Source: Burkholderiales bacterium
GTDB taxonomy: Bacteria > Pseudomonadota > Gammaproteobacteria > Burkholderiales > Casimicrobiaceae
Length of the DNA stretch: 33,086 bases
Assembly (NCBI GenBank): GCA_020851235.1
Contig: JADZDD010000041.1
Location: 1-33,086 of the forward strand
Reading direction: 5' to 3'
The translations under genes were made by a program, and so were the position numbers. This document shows positions 8,067 to 15,967 of the stretch, in pieces (positions within the stretch are counted from its first letter, which is position 1; each line of letters begins with the position of its first letter). The notes under the pieces were generated by a model. The model was not told where the DNA came from and did not search any database. It saw only the letters and a program-made list of their open reading frames with translations.

Positions 8067-9230
8067 CTACTTTCGCATGAGCATGCGCAGCCGGATCCAC
8101 GGCAGCGCCAGCCACCAGCGCGCGCTCTGCCGATACGCGATGATCCGCTCCTGCGCCGCGAGCGCCCGCTCGAGGCGATCGCGGTCGGCGGTGAGTGCCG
8201 CAAGCGCCTCGGCGTGCGTCTCGTCGCGCTGCGCCACGGCCGCGGCGTGCGCGGCGTGCAGCGCAGCGAGCTCCTGCTGCGCACGTGCCGCGCTGGCCTC
8301 GAATGCGGCGTGCGCGGCGCGCAGTTGCGCATCGCGCTCCTCGACGAGCCGCTCGCGTACCGCGACGAGCCCTTCGAGATGCCGGATGTGGCCCGTCGCC
8401 CGATCGAGCGAGGCGTCGCGCGCCTGCAAGAGGCCGTCGAGGCGCAGGACTTCGGCCGCCTGGGCGTCGAGTCGCGCAAGCTCCGCTTCACCGGCATCGG
8501 CGAAGAGTGACAGCGCCGGCCAGGCAGCGGGCAGCGCTCCTTCGTTGCGCGCCGCCACGACGACGAAATACAGCGGTGCGGGTGGACGTGCCGTCCCGAG
8601 CGTGGCGCCGTCGCTGCTCCAGGCCTCGTACCCGCCGCCGCCCGCGTCTGCCGCTTCACTCCAGATCGCCGAGCCGAAATACCGACGCTGGCTGAACCAT
8701 CGCGTCGCCGGAAAGGCCGTGCAAAGAAGTGCGGTGAGCTCGTCGCGGGACGGCTCGCGGGTGTGAAACGGATTGCGGTAGTTTCGCGCGTCGGAATACT
8801 CGACCGGGTTCGGGGCGGAGAGGACGACGAGTCCGTCGGGGGTGAGCACGCGCGCGAACTCGGCCAGCATCGCGGGCTGATCCTGCGGCGGCAGGTGCTC
8901 GATCGTCTCGAACGAAACGACGACGTCGACACTCGCGTCGGGAAGGGGCAGCGCCGCCGCCGACCCGGTGACGAAGGCAAGTCCAGCGACTTGCGCGTAG
9001 GTCGCCGCCGCGTGCCGCGTCGCCTCGTGCGCGACATCGATCCCGACCACGCTGCGTGCATTCGCGGCAAGCAGCGCGCTGCCGTAGCCCTCGCCGCAGG
9101 CGACGTCGAGGACGCGGCGGGTCGCCGTGAAACGACGCGCGAACGCATAGCGATGCCAGTGCTCGTGCGCGATCTCGCCGGCGATGCCGGGGACGAAACG
9201 CTCGCCGGTGAAGTCGAGTTGAGAGGCCAT
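8067..9230 (-). CDS. SAM-dependent methyltransferase with C-terminal coiled coil
   Basis: 387 residues from the ATG at 9230. A GTG at 9290 would add 20 residues of low-complexity sequence, whereas MASQLDFTGERFVPG is a typical family opening. Residues 1-235 are a class I methyltransferase: VLDVACGEGYGS (motif I, 40-51), GIDVAHEA, SFETIEHLPPQDQ and LTPDGLVVLSAPNP. Residues 250-365 form a long charged heptad-rich coiled coil rich in Leu, Ala, Glu and Arg. The C-terminus, SARWWLALPWIRLRMLMRK, is basic and aromatic and could bind the membrane. In ABC-exported O-antigens, methyltransferases or kinases with coiled-coil tails (WbdD of E. coli O9a) cap the chain end and set its length. The Wzt with a C-terminal domain in this cluster makes such a role plausible here, though unproven. 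Confidence 0.85.
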   Translation of the reverse strand: MASQLDFTGERFVPGIAGEIAHEHWHRYAFARRFTATRRVLDVACGEGYGSALLAANARSVVGIDVAHEATRHAAATYAQVAGLAFVTGSAAALPLPDASVDVVVSFETIEHLPPQDQPAMLAEFARVLTPDGLVVLSAPNPVEYSDARNYRNPFHTREPSRDELTALLCTAFPATRWFSQRRYFGSAIWSEAADAGGGGYEAWSSDGATLGTARPPAPLYFVVVAARNEGALPAAWPALSLFADAGEAELARLDAQAAEVLRLDGLLQARDASLDRATGHIRHLEGLVAVRERLVEERDAQLRAAHAAFEASAARAQQELAALHAAHAAAVAQRDETHAEALAALTADRDRLERALAAQERIIAYRQSARWWLALPWIRLRMLMRK

Positions 9231-9297
9231 CACGTGACAGCGGCAAGGATGCGGCGCCCTCGCCGGAAGCGGCGCGACCGCGCGCGCCACCCCGATT

Positions 9298-10473
9298 CTA
9301 GACGATGGCCGGGGCGGGATCGCCGACAGCGCCGAGGACGTACACCTCGACGCCGCCCAGCGTGAAGTACTCGTCGCTCCCGGCCGCCGGCGAGAACACG
9401 AGGCGCGAGAACTCGCGCGCGCCAGCCAGGAGCATGCCGAGCTGATTGCGCGTGACGATGTTCATGCAGGGACGCGACTTCAGCGTCTCGTCGAAGTGCC
9501 ACTGGTCGTCGCGTCGCGCATCGTCGAGGACGAGCCACTTCTGGTTGTGCTCCTGGAACGACGACAGGTTCGCCGAGCGCACGTTGAGCAAGGCGCAATC
9601 CTCGGCTGCGACCGGGTGCGGCAGCGTATAGACGACCATCGGCCGCACCGCGTTCGAGCGGTACAGCGCCGCGCCGTTGGGCAGATCCTCGACCTTGCTC
9701 GCATTGACGACGGCGGTGGGCTCGACGTGCAGGCGGAGCACCGGGCGCTCCCTGTGCAGGTCGGTGGCAAAGGAGAGCGAGTTCGTTTCGTCGCGCAGAT
9801 TGAGGCCGTTGAACCGCGCAACCGACGAGTGGGCGCAAGACGTCGGCTCGGCGCGAAAACCGCACATTGCCGCGAGCGCGGCGAGGCTGCCTTCGCTGTG
9901 CAGCCAGCGATGACCCGAGAAGCGCATCCCCATGTTCACGGCATCGGCCCCGGTATCCACGCCGAATGCGGTGTGCATCGTGTCGGTCGCGGCCCGGACG
10001 AAGCTTTCCCCGTACCGGACGAGCTTCGTATAGCTCGGCATCAGGATGCGCGCCACGCCGCCGGCGCGCAGCATCCGGTTCGCATTGCACAGGACGTACG
10101 CCTGCTCGCCGAAGAAGAAGTGCTCGAGCACGTCCTCGGCGAAGATGCCGTCGGCGCGTCCCGCCCATGCCTCGGGCCAGGGGTCCAGAAACTCGAAGCG
10201 ATGCACGCGCGCGTCGTGCGGGATGAAGTCCAGATTGACGAAGCCATCGAGCACGTTCTCGCCGCAGCCCACGTGGAGGAACAGGGGATCGGGCGTGACC
10301 GGCGCCGTATTCGCGCCCCACACGAACTGGCCGACGAGACCCGGGCTGTGACGCGAGAGCGCGCGCAGCGACAGCGCATCCGACGGCAGGTCAGGCGCAC
10401 CCGATGCCGGTTGCACATCCGGTCGCATCGGGGTCACCGGCGCCGGTGCCTGGCGGCGCGTGAACCAGGTCAT
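9298..10473 (-). CDS. Methyltransferase-like protein with uncharacterised C-terminal domain
   Basis: 391 residues from the ATG at 10473 (MTWFTRRQAP). The longer open frame upstream is arginine-rich shadow sequence, and no strong ribosome-binding site is visible. Residues about 75-190 look like a class I SAM-binding fold: FLHVGCGENVLDGFVNLDF (motif I), then FAEDVLEHFFFGEQAYVLCN and MLRAGGVARILMPSY. The remaining 200 residues (MCGFRAEPTSCAH, the LNVRSANLSSFQEHNQKWLV stretch, FTLGGVEVYVLG) match no domain I know. The substrate is probably a sugar or glycan, judged only from its place between two glycosyltransferase/methyltransferase genes. It lies 67 bases before the coiled-coil methyltransferase gene and 61 bases after the upstream glycosyltransferase gene. 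Confidence 0.75.
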   Translation of the reverse strand: MTWFTRRQAPAPVTPMRPDVQPASGAPDLPSDALSLRALSRHSPGLVGQFVWGANTAPVTPDPLFLHVGCGENVLDGFVNLDFIPHDARVHRFEFLDPWPEAWAGRADGIFAEDVLEHFFFGEQAYVLCNANRMLRAGGVARILMPSYTKLVRYGESFVRAATDTMHTAFGVDTGADAVNMGMRFSGHRWLHSEGSLAALAAMCGFRAEPTSCAHSSVARFNGLNLRDETNSLSFATDLHRERPVLRLHVEPTAVVNASKVEDLPNGAALYRSNAVRPMVVYTLPHPVAAEDCALLNVRSANLSSFQEHNQKWLVLDDARRDDQWHFDETLKSRPCMNIVTRNQLGMLLAGAREFSRLVFSPAAGSDEYFTLGGVEVYVLGAVGDPAPAIV

Positions 10474-10534
10474 GCCGCGACACCGCGAGCGACGCGCGGT
10501 CCCACGAGGCAGCGCGTGCCTTGAACCGCGGCGC

Positions 10535-12763
10535 TCATGGGGCGAGGCTTCGCAACCAGCCCAACCAACCGCCACGACGGCCCGCCGCCGGCGTCGCATC
10601 GGTCTGTGCCGCGGCCGGAGCGCGCGCCGCGGGCAACGGCTCGACCCCGGCGGCGCGACACGCCGCGGCGTAGATGGCGTGGCGGGCTTCCACCGCATGC
10701 GCGGCCGCGGCGCCACGTCGGGCGAATCGCGCATAGACCGCTGCGATGGGGTCCGGAGCCGCTCGCCACGCCGCGTCTGCGGCGCGTGCGTTCTCCGCCT
10801 TGGCGGCGAGATCGTCGGCGTGCGCGGGCGCCGTCACCGCGACCAGGCGGTCGAGCCACGCATCGACGTCGGCTTCGGGGTCGATCGTCCAGCCCGCCTG
10901 CGTCGCGCTCACCCGGTCACCGAGCGCCCCGTAGGCGGGCACCAGCGCCGGGCGACCCGCGGCCCAACCTTCGCTCATCGCGTAGCAGAAGGTCTCGGGC
11001 CAGATCGACGGAAACGCGAGCACGTCGACCCGATAGGCGTCACACAGCGACGCGACCTCGCCGCGGTCGTAAGGCCCGTGCACGGTGAGCACGCGGTCGT
11101 CGGACTGGAAGCGGCACTCGCGGTCGGTATAGCCAATGACGACGATGCGCAGCGGCAGGTCGCGCTCGCGAATGCGCTCGACCATCGCATCGATGCGCCG
11201 ACTTCCCTTTTCGGGGCCCACGGCACCGAGCACCCCCACGTGGCGATGCGCGTCGCGCGGAAGATCGAAGATCGGCCGCGACGTCGGCGGCACCGGCGCG
11301 GGGGTCGGGTCGACCGCGTCGGCCGCAAGCAGCGCGTCGACCGCCGACGCGTCGGCATCGGGCGCAGGTGGGGGCAGTGGTGGGCCGGAGCCGTACGGCA
11401 CGGCCTCCACGGTCGCGTCGGGGTAATACGTCCGGATCGTTGCCGCCGCCCATGGCGAGGGGCCGATGACGAGCTTCGCGCGCGCGAGAAAGCGCGCGTA
11501 GCGCTCGCGCCAGCCCGCGACGTCCACGCCGGCCAGCGCGGGCATGCCGGCGAGGCACGCCGTGCACGTCGCGAGGTCGGTGGTCGCACGACAGTAGCGC
11601 CCGCCGCTGTCGATGAGATAGATCGTCGGGCACGGCACGTACATGTCGTGGGCGCTGTACAGGTACGCAACCGCGGCGAGTTCGATCGCCCGCAGGAAGT
11701 CGTCGCCGCTGCCGACGAGGCTGTGCACGTGCACGAGATCGATGCGCAGCCAGGCGCAGGCATCGCGCAGGAAGCCATCGCCCGCGGCCGGGCCCGCACG
11801 TGGCCAGTCGTAGACGGCAAAGCGATCGTCGCCGGCATCTTCCAGCGTCCAGCGATCGGCGTGGATGCGCAGCACGTAGTGCCGGTACGCGTCACCCGTC
11901 ACCGCGATCGCATTGCGCAGGAAGTGCTCGGTGCCGCCGCCGCGCGCGTGCGCGACGTGGAGCACGCCCGGGAGGTCGCGGCGATCGAGCATCGCCAGCG
12001 TGCTTGCCAGGACCGTGCGCAACGGCGCGATGGGGTCGTGAGCGCCCACCGCCGCGAGGGCCGCGCCGACGTTCGCATCGGCCGGATCGGGCTCGCCGGG
12101 GTCGAAGGCGGAAGGGACGTGCTGCGCGACGACATCGTCGGCAAGGGCCGAACGCAGGCCCAGGCGATGCGCGACGGCGGTCACGGCGGCAAGCGAGGTG
12201 AAAGCGTTGGTCGCTCGAGCGGCATCGAGGACCGCCCGGCGGATGAATACGCACGGCCCGGCAACGATACCGGCGTTCGGGTACACGGGAATGGCGGCCC
12301 CTGCGATCGCGTCGTCGACGTCATCCGGACGATGCCATCGCCCGCCGATGGCAAGGCGAGTCGCGAACCCCGGGGCGCCGCTTGCCGCCGTGGACCAGGT
12401 GCCGACGACGCCGATCGCGGGGTCGCTCGCGGCACAGCGCTGCAGGCGATCGAGCCACCCCGCCGGCAGGCGAATGCGCGGGTCGACGAGGACCACGTCG
12501 CCAGACGCTTCCGCTGCCGCCGCCGCCAACGCGGGCAGCGCCCCCGGCCGACGCGCGCGCAGCCAGACGCACGATGCCGCGGTACGCGCCGCGAGCCGCT
12601 TGCGCAGCGCCCCCTGCCGCAATTCGGTCGTCGCACCGTCGACGAGGACGAGCCGGTACGGTGTGGCTTGCTGCGCAAGGCTCGCGATGAGCGTCGCGAC
12701 CTCGGCGTGCGTCCCCGCCTGCGGGACGACGACCGCGACGACGTCAGAGGTCCGGCGCGTCAT
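10535..12763 (-). CDS. GT4 glycosyltransferase with a degenerate GT2-like N-terminal half
   Basis: 742 residues. Residues about 270-680 are a GT-B family 4 domain: GVLHVAHARGGGTEHFL, AYLYSAHDMYVPCPT, VGVLGAVGPEKGSRRID, DRVLTVHGPYDRGE and FPSIWPETFCYAMSEGWAAG. Residues 1-260 still follow a GT2 outline (VVAVVVPQAG, YRLVLVDGAT, WLDRLQRCAASDPAIGVVG, GPCVFIRRAVLDAA), but the metal-binding NSD of the paralogue at 5783-8059 is replaced by VDPR (93-96) and the NLGF acceptor loop is lost. The GT2 half may therefore be inactive. The C-x12-C-x8-C-x2-C cysteine pattern is shared with the paralogue. An Ala/Pro-rich tail ends the protein. The gene starts 9 bases after the wzt stop, so it is very probably co-transcribed with it. 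Confidence 0.87.
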   Translation of the reverse strand: MTRRTSDVVAVVVPQAGTHAEVATLIASLAQQATPYRLVLVDGATTELRQGALRKRLAARTAASCVWLRARRPGALPALAAAAAEASGDVVLVDPRIRLPAGWLDRLQRCAASDPAIGVVGTWSTAASGAPGFATRLAIGGRWHRPDDVDDAIAGAAIPVYPNAGIVAGPCVFIRRAVLDAARATNAFTSLAAVTAVAHRLGLRSALADDVVAQHVPSAFDPGEPDPADANVGAALAAVGAHDPIAPLRTVLASTLAMLDRRDLPGVLHVAHARGGGTEHFLRNAIAVTGDAYRHYVLRIHADRWTLEDAGDDRFAVYDWPRAGPAAGDGFLRDACAWLRIDLVHVHSLVGSGDDFLRAIELAAVAYLYSAHDMYVPCPTIYLIDSGGRYCRATTDLATCTACLAGMPALAGVDVAGWRERYARFLARAKLVIGPSPWAAATIRTYYPDATVEAVPYGSGPPLPPPAPDADASAVDALLAADAVDPTPAPVPPTSRPIFDLPRDAHRHVGVLGAVGPEKGSRRIDAMVERIRERDLPLRIVVIGYTDRECRFQSDDRVLTVHGPYDRGEVASLCDAYRVDVLAFPSIWPETFCYAMSEGWAAGRPALVPAYGALGDRVSATQAGWTIDPEADVDAWLDRLVAVTAPAHADDLAAKAENARAADAAWRAAPDPIAAVYARFARRGAAAAHAVEARHAIYAAACRAAGVEPLPAARAPAAAQTDATPAAGRRGGWLGWLRSLAP

Positions 12764-12772
12764 GGCGATGCG

Positions 12773-14011
12773 TCACGGCGGTCCCCACCGGTGCGGCAGG
12801 CGGACGAAGCCCATCTCGCGCGAGTCTCCGGTCACGACCAGCGGGCGCTCGACGTGATCGAACAGGCGCACACCCTCCGGGTCGAGCGCATGTGCGCGAA
12901 TGAAATACTTCCCCGGAAGCAGCGGAAGCGCCGGCAGTGACAGCGTGAACGCGAAACGGTGTGCGGCGACGCGACGCGGTGCCACGCGATCCATGTCGGT
13001 GGCGACCCCGTAGACGGGAGTGCCGTCGGCGCGCACCACGCCGACGAGGATGACGGGTACGCGGTCGTCCGGCGAGTAGACTTCGCCGGCGACGGTGACA
13101 TCGGCGCCTTGCGGCACGACGTCGCCCGGCGCGAGATCGAGCGACTGCACCGAGTACACCCCCGTGCTCACCGCGACGCGGGCGTCGATCGGCGCCTTTG
13201 CCCGCGCCGACTTCTCCTCGTGGAAGGCAAGATACGCCTGCGTCACGTCCATCGCATCACCGTAGCGCTCGACGCGGCCCTGTCGCAGCCACAGCGCGTG
13301 CCGGCACAGCTTCTGGATGTGATACATGCTGTGCGAGCACAGCAGGAGCGTGCCGCCCTCGGCGAGATAGTTCTCGATCCACGCGATGCACTTCTTCTGG
13401 AACGATTCGTCGCCGACGGCGAGAACCTCGTCGGTGATGAGGATCTGCGGCTTGAGCGCGGTGGCCACGGCAAAGCCCAGGCGAACCACCATGCCCGAGG
13501 AATAGTGCTTGATCGGATCGTGGATGTGCTCGCCGATGTCGGCAAAGGCGATGATCTCTTCGCGCTTGTCGTCGATCTCGGCGGGCGGCAGTCCGAGCAA
13601 CGCCGCGGCGAGATCGATGTTGGCAAGTCCCGTGTACTCCGGGTGGAAGCCCGAGCCGAGCTCGAGCAATGCACCGACGCGGCCATGTACGGCGATGCGG
13701 CCGCGCGTCGGCGGCATCACGCCGGCGACGATCTTGAGCAGCGTCGATTTGCCCGCGCCGTTCTCGCCAACGATGCCGAGCGATTCGCCGCGCGCAAGGG
13801 TGAAGCTCACGTCGTCGAGCGCGCGGTAGACGTGCGCGGCCCCGCGGCCGCGCAGGAGGTTCCACACGAGGCGCAACTGGCCGCCGCGACGATCGATCTT
13901 CGCGTAGTCCTTGCTCACCTGTTCGAGCGCGAGCAGCGGGGCCGCGGCAGGTGCGGCAGCGTCGTTCTGCGGCGCCGTCCCGATGGCCAGCGGGGACGAG
14001 ATCGTGCTCAT
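12773..14011 (-). CDS. wzt: O-antigen-type ABC transporter ATPase with C-terminal domain (Wzt-like)
   Basis: 412 residues from the ATG at 14011, which overlaps the permease stop as ATGA. Residues about 25-265 are the ATPase: Walker A GENGAGKST (82-90), a SSGM signature (HYSSGMVVRLGFAVAT), Walker B ILITDEVLAVGD and the CSHSMYHI switch histidine. Residues about 290-412 form a separate beta-rich region (GVYSVQSLDLAPGD, KYFIRAHALDPEGVRLFDHV) in the position of the Wzt C-terminal carbohydrate-binding domain. In known systems that domain recognises the modified non-reducing end of the finished glycan before export. The pair with the adjacent permease should flip a lipid-linked polysaccharide across the inner membrane. 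KpsT-type capsule ATPases are much shorter, which favours the Wzt assignment. Confidence 0.92.
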   Translation of the reverse strand: MSTISSPLAIGTAPQNDAAAPAAAPLLALEQVSKDYAKIDRRGGQLRLVWNLLRGRGAAHVYRALDDVSFTLARGESLGIVGENGAGKSTLLKIVAGVMPPTRGRIAVHGRVGALLELGSGFHPEYTGLANIDLAAALLGLPPAEIDDKREEIIAFADIGEHIHDPIKHYSSGMVVRLGFAVATALKPQILITDEVLAVGDESFQKKCIAWIENYLAEGGTLLLCSHSMYHIQKLCRHALWLRQGRVERYGDAMDVTQAYLAFHEEKSARAKAPIDARVAVSTGVYSVQSLDLAPGDVVPQGADVTVAGEVYSPDDRVPVILVGVVRADGTPVYGVATDMDRVAPRRVAAHRFAFTLSLPALPLLPGKYFIRAHALDPEGVRLFDHVERPLVVTGDSREMGFVRLPHRWGPP

Positions 14012-14826
14012 ACGAAATCGTCGAAATGCGGCGAGAGCCGCCGGAACACCCACCGCCCGCCGTAGAACAGCGCGAGCGCAACGACCAGGGCGACCGCGTC
14101 GCCCCACTCGAGCGCCAGGCGGCCGGCGATGAGCACGTCGCGGAGGCGACCCACGAGCCAGCTGAACGGATTGAGCGCGACCCAGGGCCGCAGTGCCTCG
14201 GGCACGACCTCGAGCGGATACAGGATCGGGGTCAGGTACATGAGGATCATCAGCGTTGGCATGAGCACGTGCTCGACGTCGCGCACGAACACCTGGAGTG
14301 CGGCGAAGAAGAGCGCGATGCCGACGACCCCGATCGCCATCACGATCCACAGGGGAACGGCAACGATGAGGCCCGTCAGATGCAGCGGTTCGCCGTAGAG
14401 GACGAGCGCGACGATCACGGCGAGGTATCCCGCAAACTGCAGGACGAGAGTCGCCGCCACCGAGGCGTACACGATGAGCTCGTGGGGAAAGGCCACCTTG
14501 CGGATCAATCCCGCGTAGCTCGTGAGGCAGGTGGCGCCACGCTGGATCGCCTCCTGCGCCGCAAGCCAGGGCCACAGCGCCACGGCCACGAAGGCGAGGA
14601 AACTTTCGCTCCCGAACCGCTGCGCCTTGAAGATCATCGTGAAGACGAAGTGGTACACGACGAGGAGCACGAGCGGGTGGATGAACGCCCACGCGAACCC
14701 CGTGACGCTGCCGAGGTACCGGGTGAAGAGCTCGCGTCGCAGGAAGTTCGCAAACAGCGCGCGCCCGCGGATGCCGCCGACGCCAGCGGACGCGGTACTG
14801 CCACGCGCGGGGGCAACCGATGCCAT
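14008..14826 (-). CDS. wzm: O-antigen-type ABC transporter permease (Wzm-like)
   Basis: 272 residues from the ATG at 14826, preceded by AGGA at about 6 bases; a GTG at 14841 would add 5 residues. An ABC-2 type permease with about six hydrophobic segments: FAWAFIHPLVLLVVYHFVF, FLAFVAVALWPWLAAQEAI, VYASVAATLVLQFAGYLAV, LIVAVPLWIVMAIGVVGIAL, MPTLMILMYLTPILYPLEVV and ALVVALALFYGGRWVF. The LxxRyLGsxxGfaWaxxxPL pattern near the N-terminus is typical of polysaccharide exporters. The stop overlaps the wzt start by four bases (ATGA), so the two subunits are translationally coupled. It lies 38 bases after the parvulin gene. Confidence 0.93.
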   Translation of the reverse strand: MASVAPARGSTASAGVGGIRGRALFANFLRRELFTRYLGSVTGFAWAFIHPLVLLVVYHFVFTMIFKAQRFGSESFLAFVAVALWPWLAAQEAIQRGATCLTSYAGLIRKVAFPHELIVYASVAATLVLQFAGYLAVIVALVLYGEPLHLTGLIVAVPLWIVMAIGVVGIALFFAALQVFVRDVEHVLMPTLMILMYLTPILYPLEVVPEALRPWVALNPFSWLVGRLRDVLIAGRLALEWGDAVALVVALALFYGGRWVFRRLSPHFDDFV

Positions 14827-14864
14827 GCGTGTCCTGGTCACCCGAGGATGCGGGTGTTTCGCGC

Positions 14865-15857
14865 TTACTTCGCCGTGGATGATGCGGGATGGCGCGCAGC
14901 CTCCTGCGCCCGGCGCAGCACCTCAGGATCCACCTTGGGTACGAGCGCGTCGATGGCCTCGCCATTGGCGGCAGTCTTGGGATCGGCACGGATCGCGGCG
15001 AAGGCTGCGTCCCGCTTCTCATTGACGAACCGCTGCCGCAGCTCGGCAAGTATCAGCTCGCGCGCTTCGGCGTACGGCTGCGGGGTGGCCGGTCGCTTGC
15101 CTTCGAGCTTGATGATGTGCCAACCGAAGGCGGACCGAACGGGGGGCGAAAGATCCCCCGGCTTCGCCAGCGCAAAGGCAGCGGCACCGAAGGCCGGATC
15201 CATCTGCTTTTCGATGAACCAGCCGAGTTCGCCCCCCTTCTCGCCGGAGACACGATCATCGGACAACTCGCGCGCAAGCGTCGCGAAATCGGCACCGGCC
15301 ACGAGCTTCGCGCGCACCTCCTCGGCCTTGCGTCGCGCATCCTCGGACGCGTACTTCTTGGTCGTGTCGAACAGGATATGCGCGGCATTGACTTCGGCCG
15401 GATGCATGTACGCGCTCTTGTTGACGAGGTAGAGTTCGCGCGCGCGCGTCTCGTAGCGTTCGAGGTTCGCGTCGAACTCGGCCCGGGCGGCGCGCTCGAC
15501 GGCATCGATCTCCATCGCGGCGAGCAAACGATCGGTCTCGAAGGCGATGCGTGCGGCATTCTGCGGATCGGCATCGAGCTTGGCGGCACGTGCCTGCGCG
15601 GCCAGCGACTTCTGCATGAGCATCCGGGTCAGGAGTTCGGTCACCCGGCGTGGATTGTTGGCGAAGCCTTCGCGCACGTCGGCAGGCAGGCGCGACACCT
15701 CGGCGTCGTAATCGCGGCGCGTCACGGCGGCGAGACTGTTGGACAGCAGAATGGTGTCGGGTGCGGGCACGACCTCGGCCGCGACGACGGGAAATGCGAA
15801 CGAGCACCCGGCACCAACCACGAGCAGGGCGCGAAGCATGGAACGGACTTTACTCAT
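14865..15857 (-). CDS. Periplasmic peptidyl-prolyl cis-trans isomerase, parvulin (PpiC/SurA) type
   Basis: 330 residues with a Sec signal peptide (MSKVRSMLRALLVVGAGCSFAFPVVA, cut before AEVVP). Residues 30-165 are a helical SurA-like chaperone region. Residues about 170-275 are a parvulin domain: EVNAAHILFDTTKKYASEDA, FATLARELSDDRVSGEKGG, ELGWFIEKQMDPAFGAAAF, and SAFGWHIIKLEGKRP, a classic parvulin ending. It should isomerise Xaa-Pro bonds and aid folding of exported proteins in the periplasm. It lies just upstream of wzm (38-base gap), so it may be the first gene of the glycan transcript. No strong ribosome-binding site is visible; an internal ATG at 15839 is a possible alternative start. 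Its link to the glycan genes may be positional only. Confidence 0.9.
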   Translation of the reverse strand: MSKVRSMLRALLVVGAGCSFAFPVVAAEVVPAPDTILLSNSLAAVTRRDYDAEVSRLPADVREGFANNPRRVTELLTRMLMQKSLAAQARAAKLDADPQNAARIAFETDRLLAAMEIDAVERAARAEFDANLERYETRARELYLVNKSAYMHPAEVNAAHILFDTTKKYASEDARRKAEEVRAKLVAGADFATLARELSDDRVSGEKGGELGWFIEKQMDPAFGAAAFALAKPGDLSPPVRSAFGWHIIKLEGKRPATPQPYAEARELILAELRQRFVNEKRDAAFAAIRADPKTAANGEAIDALVPKVDPEVLRRAQEAARHPASSTAK

Positions 15858-15916
15858 GAAACACCGACAGGGTGCTGCTGCGGATCACGGATGGGACCGA
15901 TCCGCCGACAGGAAGC

Positions 15917-15945
15917 AAAAAGGGGCGAGGATTGCTCCTCGCCCC
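15917..15945 (-). terminator. Rho-independent terminator
   Basis: On the minus strand a perfect 10-bp stem, GGGGCGAGGA / TCCTCGCCCC (15922-15931 with 15936-15945), has a 4-base loop and is followed by TTTTT (15921-15917). It lies 22 bases after the stop of the exported-protein gene at 15968-17446, so it ends that transcript and separates it from the parvulin/glycan genes. Confidence 0.93.
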
Positions 15946-15967
15946 GAAGTAGACGCAGTACGACTGC

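Noticed and set aside
5783-9148. Long minus-strand frame reading through from 9148 as one 1121-residue protein
   Set aside because: The part upstream of 8059 is a shadow of the methyltransferase gene; the GT2 domain begins cleanly at the ATG at 8059.
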